Shown: piece by piece, positions 8,515 through 16,789 of the stretch
How the letters are laid out: every line of letters starts with the position of its first letter
How positions within the stretch are numbered: position 1 is the first letter of the stretch
NCBI GenBank assembly: GCA_015075305.1
Contig: JABTUS010000001.1
Coordinates: 620,001-684,000 of the forward strand
Source: Opitutaceae bacterium
GTDB taxonomy: Bacteria > Verrucomicrobiota > Verrucomicrobiia > Opitutales > Opitutaceae
Reading direction: 5' to 3'
DNA length: 64,000 nt
Notes under the pieces: generated by a model
What the model saw: only the letters and a program-made list of their open reading frames with translations
What the model was told of the DNA's origin: nothing
Databases searched by the model: none
Translations under genes and position numbers: made by a program

Positions 8515-9117
8515 TCAGGCGGCCAGGTAGGGCAGCGATTTCGCCTTTTCAGCCACTGCAGCTCGGCCCTCCAGTAGTTCGCCAATGGCATCCCATCGCC
8601 CGTTCACAAGTGCATCATGCGCGCTTTCACGCATCGTCGCCTTGATCGTGCGGCCGCCGAACCGAATCTCCTGTTTGACCAGATCGAGCGTGACTTCGAC
8701 AGCCGGATTTGACTCCACGGCCGCCGAAAGGACGGCGATGTCGTCGCGTGACGCCGACAGGCATGGAATCCCGAGCGTTGTGCAGTTGCCAAAGAAGATC
8801 TCGGCGAAATTTTCGGCCACGATCGCCTTGAAGCCGTACTTCTGAATGGCCTGGGGAGCGTGTTCCCGGGAGGAGCCGCAGCCGAAATTGGCGCCGGAAA
8901 TCAGAATGGTCGCTCCTTTGAAGCGCGGGTCGTTCAGCGGATGGCTGCGATCCGAACCGTCGGCGTTTTTGCGCACGTCGTAAAAGAGGAACTCGCCGAG
9001 TCCGTCAAAGGTGACGCACTTCATGAAGCGCGCGGGAATGATGCGATCCGTATCGATGTCGTTTCCATGAACGGTGACAGCGCGACCGGCGACGAGGGAT
9101 ATTTTTGCAAGTGACAT
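8515..9117 (-). CDS. leuD: 3-isopropylmalate dehydratase small subunit
   Basis: A 200-residue protein from the ATG at 9117, 10 bases after the leuC stop. The swivel-domain features of LeuD are plain: GNDIDTDRIIPARFMK near the N-terminus, then GATILISGANFGCGSSREHAPQAI (the GCGSSREHA substrate-binding signature) and FAEIFFGNCTTLGIP. With LeuC it forms the aconitase-type enzyme that isomerises 2-isopropylmalate to 3-isopropylmalate in leucine synthesis. About 180 bases with no evident gene separate it from exbB downstream. Confidence 0.95.
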   Translation of the reverse strand: MSLAKISLVAGRAVTVHGNDIDTDRIIPARFMKCVTFDGLGEFLFYDVRKNADGSDRSHPLNDPRFKGATILISGANFGCGSSREHAPQAIQKYGFKAIVAENFAEIFFGNCTTLGIPCLSASRDDIAVLSAAVESNPAVEVTLDLVKQEIRFGGRTIKATMRESAHDALVNGRWDAIGELLEGRAAVAEKAKSLPYLAA

Positions 9118-9127
9118 GGCGGAGAGC

Positions 9128-10543
9128 TCAGTTGTTGAGGGCGAAGACTTCACGGGCATCGGCCACGTGACCGGTCACGGCGGCTGCCGCAACCATGAGC
9201 GGGCTCATCAGGATCGTGCGCCCCGTGACGGAGCCCTGCCGGCCCTTGAAGTTGCGGTTCGAGGAACTCGCGCAGACCTGGTCGCCGATCAGCTTGTCGG
9301 GATTCATCGCCAGGCACATGGAGCAGCCCGCAGCACGCCATTCGAAGCCCGCATCGGACAGCACTTTGTCGATGCCCTCCTTTTCGCACTGGATCGCGAC
9401 GATCTGGGAGCCCGGCACCGCGATGGCCTTCACGCCCGCGGCGACCTTTTTCCCCTTCACAAATCGGGCGACCTCGCGAAAGTCGGAAAGCCGTCCATTC
9501 GTACACGAGCCGAGAAACGCGACATCGATGTGCGTCCCCTTGATCGGCGCGCCCGGGCGAAGCTTCATGTAGGCGAGCGCCTCCTCGATCGAGGCCTTCT
9601 CATCCGCCCCGGCGGCGAGCTTTGGATCCGGAATCGATTCATTGATGGATATGCCCTGGCCCGGATTGATGCCCCAGGTGACGGTCGGGGCTATCTCAGC
9701 CGCGTCGATCCTGAAAACATCGTCGTACCTGCACCCGGGATCCGAGGCGTAGGATTTCCACAGCGCCACCGCCGCGTCCCACGCCGCACCCTTGGGGGAG
9801 TACGGCCGCCCCTTCAGATAGGCAAAGGTGGTTTCATCGGGATTCACATATCCCGCGCGCGCGCCGCCCTCGATCGACATGTTGCACACGGTCATGCGCT
9901 CCTCCATCGTGAAACCGTCGAACACGTTGCCCGCGTACTCATACGCGTAGCCGGTGCCGCCATTCACTCCGAGCACGCGGATGATGTGAAGAATGACATC
10001 CTTGGCATAAACGCCCGGTCGCAGTTTGCCGTTCACCTCGATCCTCCGGACCTTCAGCGGCGCCAGGGCCATCGTCTGCGTGGCGAGCACGTCGCGCACC
10101 TGGCTGGTGCCGATGCCGAACGCTATTGCGCCGAAAGCCCCGTGGGTCGAAGTGTGGGAGTCGCCGCAGGCGATCGTCGTTCCCGGCTGGGTGATCCCCT
10201 GCTCGGGACCCACGATGTGCACGATGCCCTGCTTGCCGGTGGATCGGTCGAAAAACGTGATGCCGAACTGCGCGCAGTTGCGGCGAAGCTCATCCATCAT
10301 CGCCTGCGCGAGCGGATCGCGATACGGCTCGGCAAACTGGTCCGTGGGAACGATGTGGTCCACCGTCGCAAACGTGCGGTGCGGCATCATGACCTTCAGC
10401 CCGAGGTCGCGCAGCATGCCGAACGCCTGCGGGCTGGTCACCTCATGAATGAGATGCGTGCCGATCAACAACTGGGTCTGGCCGTTTGCCAGCGTTCGCA
10501 CCGCGTGTGCGTTCCAGACTTTTTGAAAAAGCGATTGAGCCAT
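9128..10543 (-). CDS. leuC: 3-isopropylmalate dehydratase large subunit
   Basis: A 471-residue protein from the ATG at 10543 ([13 protein letters not shown]). A TTG twelve bases earlier is unlikely to be the start. Aconitase-superfamily motifs are intact: [20 protein letters not shown], and the [4Fe-4S]-binding cysteines in FLGSCTNGR and [13 protein letters not shown]. Length equals bacterial LeuC (about 466-475). It forms the catalytic iron-sulfur half of isopropylmalate isomerase with the adjacent LeuD. The 103-base intergenic region shared with the divergent LysR gene carries a dyad at 10606-10631, so control by that regulator is likely. Confidence 0.97.
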   Translation of the reverse strand: MAQSLFQKVWNAHAVRTLANGQTQLLIGTHLIHEVTSPQAFGMLRDLGLKVMMPHRTFATVDHIVPTDQFAEPYRDPLAQAMMDELRRNCAQFGITFFDRSTGKQGIVHIVGPEQGITQPGTTIACGDSHTSTHGAFGAIAFGIGTSQVRDVLATQTMALAPLKVRRIEVNGKLRPGVYAKDVILHIIRVLGVNGGTGYAYEYAGNVFDGFTMEERMTVCNMSIEGGARAGYVNPDETTFAYLKGRPYSPKGAAWDAAVALWKSYASDPGCRYDDVFRIDAAEIAPTVTWGINPGQGISINESIPDPKLAAGADEKASIEEALAYMKLRPGAPIKGTHIDVAFLGSCTNGRLSDFREVARFVKGKKVAAGVKAIAVPGSQIVAIQCEKEGIDKVLSDAGFEWRAAGCSMCLAMNPDKLIGDQVCASSSNRNFKGRQGSVTGRTILMSPLMVAAAAVTGHVADAREVFALNN

Positions 10544-10605
10544 GGTAAGGGACAAGAATTGGAAGTGAAACGCGGAGCGTCAACCCCGCGCAGGCGACAA
10601 TACCA

Positions 10606-10631
10606 GAGCATTGCGTTGCCAGGAAATGCTC
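10606..10631. promoter_or_regulatory. Candidate LysR-type operator between leuC and lysR
   Basis: Perfect 7-base arms, GAGCATT at 10606-10612 and AATGCTC at 10625-10631, are separated by 12 bases. The inner ATT...AAT arrangement resembles the interrupted dyads bound by LysR-type regulators, which usually activate a divergent gene and repress themselves. It ends 15 bases before the regulator's ATG. Confidence 0.5.
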
Positions 10632-10646
10632 ATTTAGTCACCTGTG

Positions 10647-11642
10647 ATGCCGGACAAGTATCAGTTTGATTTTGAGCTTCGACACCTGGTCTGCTTCCGC
10701 GAGGTCGCAAGGCGGCTTCATTTTCGCCGGGCCGCCGAGGCGCTGGCCGTGGCCCAGCCCGCGCTCAGCCGGTCCGTGATGCACCTGGAACAGGTCCTCG
10801 GGGCAAGGCTGTTCGAGCGCACGCGCCGCGGAGTCAGCCTGACCCCGGCCGGCCAGGCCCTGCTCGATCGCGTCGAGCCGATCCTGCGCTCGGCATCCCA
10901 GCTGCCCGAACAGATGCAGGCCGTGACCCTCGGGCAGACGGGCTGTGTTCAGGTCGCCTTCAATGGACTCGCGATGGCGACGGTCCTCCCCGGGATCCTG
11001 CGCGAGTTCCATCGCCGCCATCCGGGCGTCCGGCTCGAGCTGAATGAGTCACCGACCTCCTCCCAGCTCACCGCCCTCGCCGCCGGCGAGCTGGGCTGCG
11101 GGTTCTTCCATCCCGATTCGGCGACGCCCGGCCTGGCGACCCACCTGCTGCTGCGTGAACGCAACGGCGTGCTGCTGCCCGCCGATCATCCACTTGCAGG
11201 GACGCCCATCCTGCGCCTGCGCGACCTCCGAGACACGCCTTTCGTGCTCTTCCCCCGCATGCACAATCCAGGTTTCTATGACCGCATGCTCGTTGCCTTC
11301 TCCCGGGCCGGCATCACCCCGCGCATTCTCGAGGAAGTCTGGCCCCGGGCCAACGGCATTGGATTCGTGCGCGCGGGCATGGGTGCGACGTTCATGTGTC
11401 CATCCGAGGTCCGCCAACTGCCGCCGGACGGTGTGCGCTTTCGAACGCTTGAGGGTCCCGCCCCCGAAAGCAGGCTCGTCGTGGGATGGAATGCCGCCAC
11501 CCCGGTTGCCCCCGCCCTTCAAGCCCTGATTGGCATCGCAAAGTCCTTCGCCACGGGCGCACCGGTGTCCGCATCAGAAAGGACGACGCCCCAGCCGCCG
11601 GGTGGTGAGTCGCCTAGTGCTCGGCGCCGCCGGAAACCCTGA
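10647..11642 (+). CDS. LysR-family transcriptional regulator
   Basis: A 331-residue protein from the ATG at 10647, with a GTG directly before it as an alternative start. The winged HTH occupies residues 9-70 (FREVARRLHFRRAAEALAVAQ, then PALSRSVMHLEQVLGARLF and RRGVSLTPAGQALL). The type-2 periplasmic-binding-like effector domain follows (GCVQVAFNGLAMATVLPGIL). It is divergent from leuCD and so is the obvious candidate regulator, perhaps responding to a leucine-pathway intermediate. It could equally act elsewhere. The last 30 residues are a low-complexity Pro/Ser/Arg tail, and the final 29 bases overlap the 3' end of the convergent pcp gene. Confidence 0.92.
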   Translation: MPDKYQFDFELRHLVCFREVARRLHFRRAAEALAVAQPALSRSVMHLEQVLGARLFERTRRGVSLTPAGQALLDRVEPILRSASQLPEQMQAVTLGQTGCVQVAFNGLAMATVLPGILREFHRRHPGVRLELNESPTSSQLTALAAGELGCGFFHPDSATPGLATHLLLRERNGVLLPADHPLAGTPILRLRDLRDTPFVLFPRMHNPGFYDRMLVAFSRAGITPRILEEVWPRANGIGFVRAGMGATFMCPSEVRQLPPDGVRFRTLEGPAPESRLVVGWNAATPVAPALQALIGIAKSFATGAPVSASERTTPQPPGGESPSARRRRKP

Positions 11643-12276
11643 GCTCCGGCTGGGTGAGGGTCGTGGCAATGATGCTGCGCACCGCGGCGATCTGCGCCGC
11701 AAGCGCCATGCTGGGCTGCCCATCCTGGGCGGCCGGCTGCTCGGGCGTCCAGGGCACGTGCACAAATCCCGCGCGCACCCCGCGCCGGGCCGGTCCTGTT
11801 GCCAGGGTGTGCATGAGCAGGTAGAAGACGTGGTTGCAGACAAACGTCCCGGCGGTCTGCGACACCGCGGCGGTCACGCCGGCCTGACGCAGCGCCGCCA
11901 CGATCGCCTTCAGCGGCAGCGTGCTCCAGTACGCCACCGGCCCGCCTGCAACCACCGGTGTATCTATCGGCTGGATACCGGCATTGTCGGGGATGCGCGC
12001 ATCGTCGACATTGATCGCGACCCGCTCGACATGAATGCCCGCACGCCCCCCTGCCAGCCCAAGGCACACGACCGCGGCCGGACGATGGCGCTTGAGCAGA
12101 GCGGGCAGCAGCCGATCGCACTTGTGAAACTCACAGGGCAGCACACGGCCCACAACCCGCGCCGACCCGATGCTTTTTCCATCGAAAGCAAGGGCGATCT
12201 CCCCGGAGGGATTGATGGCGTTTCCGCCAAAGGGCTCGAACCCCGTCACGAGAACCTTTTGAGGCACCACAGGCAT
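11614..12276 (-). CDS. pcp: Pyroglutamyl-peptidase I (pyrrolidone-carboxylate peptidase)
   Basis: A 220-residue peptidase of family C15. VLVTGFEPFGGNAINPS opens the protein. The catalytic glutamate is in HVERVAINVDDARIPDN, the nucleophile cysteine in QTAGTFVCNHVFYLLMH, and the His in GFVHVPWTPEQ. It removes N-terminal 5-oxoproline (pyroglutamate) from peptides in the cytoplasm. It lies 67 bases downstream of pxpA on the same strand, so the product of this enzyme is the substrate of its neighbours. Confidence 0.94.
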   Translation of the reverse strand: MPVVPQKVLVTGFEPFGGNAINPSGEIALAFDGKSIGSARVVGRVLPCEFHKCDRLLPALLKRHRPAAVVCLGLAGGRAGIHVERVAINVDDARIPDNAGIQPIDTPVVAGGPVAYWSTLPLKAIVAALRQAGVTAAVSQTAGTFVCNHVFYLLMHTLATGPARRGVRAGFVHVPWTPEQPAAQDGQPSMALAAQIAAVRSIIATTLTQPELRVSGGAEH

Positions 12277-12343
12277 GACAGGATCCGCTAGCCCGAAAAC
12301 GCCCGCTCAGCGAGGCGGAACACGTTTGCTCCGGGATCGACTT

Positions 12344-13114
12344 TCATCGCGTCTCCCGGGTGTCCTGCAACGAATCGCCCGCGCTGGAAAACACAGGTGC
12401 CGGACGGACGCCCGCCGCGGCAAGCGCCTGTCGGATTCTTCGCGCAAAGGCCGGCGCATTGCGGCCGTCACCGTGCAGGCAGAGGGTGTCGGCGCGCACG
12501 CTCACAATCTTTCCTTCGACCGAACGTACGGTGCCCGTCCTTGCGAAAGCCAGAGCCTGCGCGACTGCCTCGTTCTCGCCTTCAATCACTGCTCCGGGTT
12601 TGGACCGCTGAGTCAGCGAGCCGTCGGCCTGGTACGTGCGATCGGCAAACACCTCCTGCGCAACCCTGAGGCCGACGGCCTCGCCCTCCTCCACCTGAAC
12701 GCTTCCCGACAGCGCAAACAGGATCAGATGCGAACCGCAGTCCCTGACGACCCCGGCCACCGCCCGCGCAACTTCACGATCGCGCGCCGCACGGGAGTAC
12801 AGGCTTCCATGCAGCTTCACGTGGCGGACCGCCGCGATCCGCTGAAGATCCTTGATCTGAGTTCTCACCAAAGCCGCCACCTCATCGACACCGAGCCCCA
12901 GTTCTCGACGCCCGAACCCCTCGCGGTCCGGATACCCGGGATGCGCGCCCACGGCCACGCTATGGCTTTCAGCCAGGGCGGCAATTCGCCGCATCGTGGC
13001 GGCGTCCCCCGCATGGGCGCCGCAGGCGATGTTCGCCGACGTTATGAACGGCATGATCTCCTCATCATGCCCCGCCCCTTCACCGAGGTCGCAGTTCAGA
13101 TCAAGGCTCGCCAT
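12344..13114 (-). CDS. pxpA: 5-oxoprolinase subunit A (LamB/YcsF family)
   Basis: A 256-residue protein from the ATG at 13114, which overlaps the end of pxpC by 14 bases. LDLNCDLGEG at the N-terminus, ANIACGAHAGD, VGAHPGYPDREGFGRRELGL and CLHGDGRNA near the end are the family hallmarks. The usual KPHG motif reads KLHG here, a conservative departure. PxpA with PxpB and PxpC performs ATP-dependent hydrolysis of 5-oxoproline to L-glutamate. Downstream comes pcp. Confidence 0.93.
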   Translation of the reverse strand: MASLDLNCDLGEGAGHDEEIMPFITSANIACGAHAGDAATMRRIAALAESHSVAVGAHPGYPDREGFGRRELGLGVDEVAALVRTQIKDLQRIAAVRHVKLHGSLYSRAARDREVARAVAGVVRDCGSHLILFALSGSVQVEEGEAVGLRVAQEVFADRTYQADGSLTQRSKPGAVIEGENEAVAQALAFARTGTVRSVEGKIVSVRADTLCLHGDGRNAPAFARRIRQALAAAGVRPAPVFSSAGDSLQDTRETR

Positions 13115-14060
13115 GGTGCATCGTCTTCTCAGCCAGCCCCGCCCGAAGCGCCGCATAGGCGGTGTCCATCGCTCTGCGATGATACTGCGCCTCCACAAGG
13201 GAGACCTGCTCAAACCGCACCCACTGGCCCGGACGCAGTCGCGCGAGTCGCGGGATGTCCGCTGAAATCACCACGGCAATCTGCGCGTACCCGCCCAGTG
13301 TCTGGCAGTCCGCGAGCAGCACGATCGGCTGGCCGTCGGGCGGCACCTGCACCGAACCCAGTGCGATCGGAGCCGAAATCATCTCCCGCGATTCGCTGCG
13401 GGGAACCGCCTGGCCGCTGAGACGCAATCCCATGCGATCCGACATCGCCGTCACCGCAAACGGCCCCTCCCAGAAGGTCCGCCTTGCGGCATCATCGAAC
13501 CAGTCATGCTGCGGCCCCGCGAGCACGCGAAAGACCTGCGTGTCATCGTTCACGTCGGGCACCATTTCGGGAGACACCGACCATCGCTCATGCGTGCGCG
13601 ATGCCGGGCTTCCACCGCGTCCGATCGCAAGCCTGTCGCCCGCCCTCAACGCACGGCCCTCATGCCCGCCGAATCCACCTGCCAGGTGGGTGGACCGGCT
13701 TCCCATCACAAGCGGCACGTCGATGCCTCCGGCAACCGCCAGGCAAACGCGTCCGCCACGCACGATGCCTTCCAACGACACCTCCGCTCCTGCCTCAATG
13801 TCCAGGACACGGCGTCCCGCCACCCCCTCGACCCCGGCACCGGCCACGGCGATGCGCGCCGGTGACAGGAATCGCAGAACCGGACCCCGCACCGTGCACT
13901 CGAGTCCCGCGGCGGAATCCTCGTTGCCGACGACCGCATTCGCCACACGCAGCGCCATTGAATCCAGCGCCCCGCCAAGAGGGACGCCCGATGCGCGCCA
14001 GCCCGGCCTTCCCAGGTCCTGGACGGTTGTCAGGATGCCAGCTCGCACGACCTCGATCAT
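13101..14060 (-). CDS. pxpC: 5-oxoprolinase subunit C (biotin-dependent carboxyltransferase-like family)
   Basis: A 319-residue protein from the ATG at 14060, which overlaps the pxpB stop as ATGA. The family opening IEVVRAGILTTVQDLGRPGW is present, followed by GVPLGGALDSMALRVANAVVGN, then SDRMGLRLSG and GSVQVPPDGQPIVLLADCQTLGGYAQIA. These are the motifs of the KipA/AHS2 domain. It forms the oxoprolinase complex with PxpA and PxpB. The order pxpB-pxpC-pxpA with overlapping ends indicates one transcript and coupled translation. Confidence 0.93.
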   Translation of the reverse strand: MIEVVRAGILTTVQDLGRPGWRASGVPLGGALDSMALRVANAVVGNEDSAAGLECTVRGPVLRFLSPARIAVAGAGVEGVAGRRVLDIEAGAEVSLEGIVRGGRVCLAVAGGIDVPLVMGSRSTHLAGGFGGHEGRALRAGDRLAIGRGGSPASRTHERWSVSPEMVPDVNDDTQVFRVLAGPQHDWFDDAARRTFWEGPFAVTAMSDRMGLRLSGQAVPRSESREMISAPIALGSVQVPPDGQPIVLLADCQTLGGYAQIAVVISADIPRLARLRPGQWVRFEQVSLVEAQYHRRAMDTAYAALRAGLAEKTMHHGEP

Positions 14061-14740
14061 GCCGGCACCGCCGTTTCCTCCAGCGTTGCAGCCGGGACAA
14101 ACCGCACATGATCGCCTGCCCGCAGGAGGCACGGCTCCGCGCGGCGGGGATCGAACAGCACGCAGGCGGTGCGCCCGATCAGGTTCCATCCACCGGGTGT
14201 ATCCGAAGGATAGATACCCGAAAAAATTCCGCCAAGGGCGACGCTCCCCGCCGGAACACGCGTGCGCGGAGTCTCCCGGCGCGGCACCTGCATGTCCGAA
14301 GGCAGGCCAAGCAGATAGGGAAACCCCGGCGAAAATCCGATCGCTCCCACCCGGAAGTCGATTTCGCCGTGGCGCGCGATCAGGGTGTCCGGCCGCATCC
14401 CGAGTCTTTGCGCAACCTCCCTCAGGTCGGGAGCGCAGGCTTCATCGTAACACACCGGGATCGCAAACATGCGTCCACGCTGGACATCGGGCGGCACGCT
14501 GACGGCCGCCGCGGTCGCAATCCACTCAGTCACCCGCACGAAGGGATCAGCCCCGCCCACGCCGTTTGGATCAAAATGCACGGCAAGCGTTGAAAACGCC
14601 GGCACGATGTCCAGCACTCCCGGCAGATAGAGCGTTTTCAGCGCCGCCACCAGCCGCAGGACCTTCAACGCCGCGGCATCGTCAGCGACTTCATCCATCG
14701 CCACCAGGACACAGCAATCACCAAGCTGCCGGCACTCCAT
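14057..14740 (-). CDS. pxpB: 5-oxoprolinase subunit B (KipI/AHS1 family)
   Basis: A 227-residue protein. Typical features are the N-terminal LGDCCVLVAM (usually GDxAxxV), VPAFSTLAVHFDP, IPVCYDEACAPDLREVAQ, and the signature FSPGFPYLLGLP followed by PRRETPRTRVPAGSVALGG and GWNLIGRT. It is part of the ATP-dependent 5-oxoprolinase with PxpC and PxpA. In Bacillus the homologue KipI also inhibits a sporulation kinase, but the complete pxpBCA set plus pcp argues for the metabolic role here. It heads the four-gene operon and is divergent from the lipoprotein-resB-ccsA operon. Confidence 0.92.
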   Translation of the reverse strand: MECRQLGDCCVLVAMDEVADDAAALKVLRLVAALKTLYLPGVLDIVPAFSTLAVHFDPNGVGGADPFVRVTEWIATAAAVSVPPDVQRGRMFAIPVCYDEACAPDLREVAQRLGMRPDTLIARHGEIDFRVGAIGFSPGFPYLLGLPSDMQVPRRETPRTRVPAGSVALGGIFSGIYPSDTPGGWNLIGRTACVLFDPRRAEPCLLRAGDHVRFVPAATLEETAVPA

Positions 14741-14871
14741 CCCGAGACATTGACTGAAACATCAGCACTTCTCAAGAGCGTCACGGTTCCATCCCCCGTG
14801 GACGCAATCATCCGGCGAACTTCAAAACGCGACCTGTTGTCGATTGCGTTCGATCAAATGGAGGGCAAGCG

Positions 14872-14902
14872 TTCAACTGATAGTTGGGCGGTTAGAGTTG
14901 AA
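14872..14902. promoter_or_regulatory. Inverted repeat in the leader of the cytochrome c maturation operon
   Basis: TTCAACT at 14872-14878 and AGTTGAA at 14896-14902 form perfect 7-base arms around a 17-base spacer, 33 bases before the lipoprotein start. It could be an operator or a leader hairpin; no regulator is adjacent. Confidence 0.3.
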
Positions 14903-14935
14903 CTTTCCCCAAGGAATCATGACGTGTGTGAGGTC

Positions 14936-15577
14936 ATGTTCCGTTTTTCAGCCGCCTCAGTCGCCATGGCGTCAATGCTTGTTGCCGCCCTTCCGGGGTG
15001 CAAGGATCGCGAAATCGCCTCCTATCGCGTCAGGAAGGAGGCTCCCGGCGCACCCGTCACATCAACACCGTCCGGGCCGGTCGGCGCCGCAGCGTCCTCA
15101 ACCGGCACCGCGTCCTCGATGGCGTCGACTCCCGTTCCAACCGCTGAAGGCCTGGGACTCGAATGGTCCGCGCCCTCGCAATGGACGGCAAAGCCCGCCT
15201 CCGCCATGCGTCGCGCAACCTACATGATCTCCGGACGAGGCTCGGCCATCGGTGAACTCGCGGTCACGGCTTTTCCTGGAAACGTTGGGGGGAACCTCGC
15301 AAACGTGAATCGCTGGCGCGGCCAGATCCAGCTCGAGCCGGTCACCGAGGCCGATCTCGGAGGAATCCTCGAGCATCACGATGCCGGCGACCTTCACATC
15401 GATGTTGTCGACATCAAGGCCGACACCGGTTCCGACCCGCAGCGGATCATCGGCGCCATCGTGCCGCTCGCGGACAGCACATGGTTCTTCAAGTTCAGCG
15501 GTCCCGACTCCCTCCTGACCGCTGAAAGACCGGTGATCATCGAATTTCTAAAGACGATCCGGGCCAAAAAATCATGA
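14936..15577 (+). CDS. Putative lipoprotein of unknown function, first gene of resB-ccsA operon
   Basis: A 213-residue protein from the ATG at 14936 (an in-frame start 186 bases earlier would precede the signal peptide). MFRFSAASVAMASMLVAALPGC is a lipoprotein-type signal with lipobox LPGC at about residues 19-22. A Ser/Thr/Pro/Ala-rich linker (VTSTPSGPVGAAASS) follows. The globular part from about residue 75 contains LEWSAPSQWTAKPASAMRRATY and ends WFFKFSGPDSLLTAERPVIIEFLKTI, resembling lipid-anchored proteins that accompany cytochrome maturation genes in this phylum. The stop overlaps the resB start as ATGA, so its role is probably tied to cytochrome c assembly. I do not recognise a characterised family. 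Confidence 0.75.
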   Translation: MFRFSAASVAMASMLVAALPGCKDREIASYRVRKEAPGAPVTSTPSGPVGAAASSTGTASSMASTPVPTAEGLGLEWSAPSQWTAKPASAMRRATYMISGRGSAIGELAVTAFPGNVGGNLANVNRWRGQIQLEPVTEADLGGILEHHDAGDLHIDVVDIKADTGSDPQRIIGAIVPLADSTWFFKFSGPDSLLTAERPVIIEFLKTIRAKKS

Positions 15578-16788
15578 GCGAAACACGCCGCGCGTTTGTC
15601 ACGTTCTTAACTTCGCTCAAGCTGACGGTGGTCCTGCTCGCGCTCTCGATCATCCTGGTTTTCTGGGCCACGCTCGCGCAGGTGAAGCTGGGCATCTGGG
15701 GAGTGCAGCAGGAGTTTTTCCGGACATTCTTTGTCCTCGGGAAAATCCCCGGGACCGAAATCCCGATTCCTCTTTTTCCCGGCGGCTACACCCTCGGCGG
15801 ATTCCTGCTTGTGAATCTGATCGCCGCCCACGTCCACCGGTTCAAGTTCACCTGGAGAAAGTCCGGTATCATTCTCACCCATCTCGGTCTGATCCTTCTC
15901 CTCATCGGCGAACTGGCCACGAGCCTCTGGCAGAAGGAGTTCATGCTGCGTCTCGACGAGGGACAGACCCGCAGCTACGCGGAGTCCATTCGCGAGACCG
16001 AACTGGCGATCGTCGATGCAACGGACCCCCAGTGGGACGATGTCGTCGCCATTCCCACGGATCGCCTGCAGTCACCCGGTGGGATCCAGCACCCGAAACT
16101 GCCGTTCAAGGTGGTGACCCGCGCCTACTATCCGAACGCCTTCGTCGACATCCCCTCCGGGGCTGGCGCCCCAGCCCGGCCATCCACCGTGCCCAATCAG
16201 GCCACACGCGACATCGGCACCCGCTCGATTGTCCGCCCGCAGCCCGTCACCTATCGTGAGGACCAGCGGAACTGGCCCACCGCCTACGTCGAGCTGATCG
16301 GATCCGAGGGATCGCTCGGGACATGGCTGCTCTCGGCCATCCTGATCAATGCCCAGACCTTCGACTACGCCGGACGCACCTGGACAATGCAGATCCGCCC
16401 CGAGCGGAAGTACTTTCCGTTTTCGCTCAAGCTGCTCGATTTCAGCCACGACCGCTACGCCGGCACCGAAATCGCCAGAAATTTCTCCAGCCGCGTGCAC
16501 CTGCACACCGACGACGGCCGCGAGGACCGCGATGTGCTGATCTACATGAACAATCCGCTGCGCTTCGCGGGCATGACATTCTATCAGGCCAGCTTCGAAA
16601 ACGACGACAAGACCACGATCCTCCAGGTCGTGCGCAATCCCGGCTGGCTCGTTCCGTACATTGCCTGCGTCGCCATGGCCCTCGGCATGGTGATTCAGTT
16701 CACCTTCCATCTCGTCGCCTTCGCGCGCAAACGCTCCACCGCACCCTCTCCCTCCGGCACCCGCGCGGCGCCCTCGGCCATCCGCTGA
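15574..16788 (+). CDS. resB: Cytochrome c biogenesis protein ResB/Ccs1-like
   Basis: A 404-residue membrane protein. Helices are visible at about residues 12-33 (LTSLKLTVVLLALSIILVFWA), 70-88 (GGYTLGGFLLVNLIAAHV), 97-116 (GIILTHLGLILLLIGELAT) and near the C-terminus (WLVPYIACVAMALGMVIQFTF). A large periplasmic domain lies between, with the RFAGMTFYQASFENDD segment just before the last helix, as in ResB/Ccs1. ResB partners CcsA/ResC in system II cytochrome c maturation, moving heme outward and attaching it to apocytochromes. ccsA starts one base after the stop. The abundance of c-type cytochrome motifs at 32-35 kb provides a client. Confidence 0.9.
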   Translation: MSETRRAFVTFLTSLKLTVVLLALSIILVFWATLAQVKLGIWGVQQEFFRTFFVLGKIPGTEIPIPLFPGGYTLGGFLLVNLIAAHVHRFKFTWRKSGIILTHLGLILLLIGELATSLWQKEFMLRLDEGQTRSYAESIRETELAIVDATDPQWDDVVAIPTDRLQSPGGIQHPKLPFKVVTRAYYPNAFVDIPSGAGAPARPSTVPNQATRDIGTRSIVRPQPVTYREDQRNWPTAYVELIGSEGSLGTWLLSAILINAQTFDYAGRTWTMQIRPERKYFPFSLKLLDFSHDRYAGTEIARNFSSRVHLHTDDGREDRDVLIYMNNPLRFAGMTFYQASFENDDKTTILQVVRNPGWLVPYIACVAMALGMVIQFTFHLVAFARKRSTAPSPSGTRAAPSAIR

Positions 16789-16789
16789 C

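Noticed and set aside
9074-10669. A 531-codon open frame on the plus strand
   Set aside because: It is antisense to leuC and leuD, whose motifs are unmistakable; high-GC codon structure keeps the opposite strand open. It has no family resemblance.
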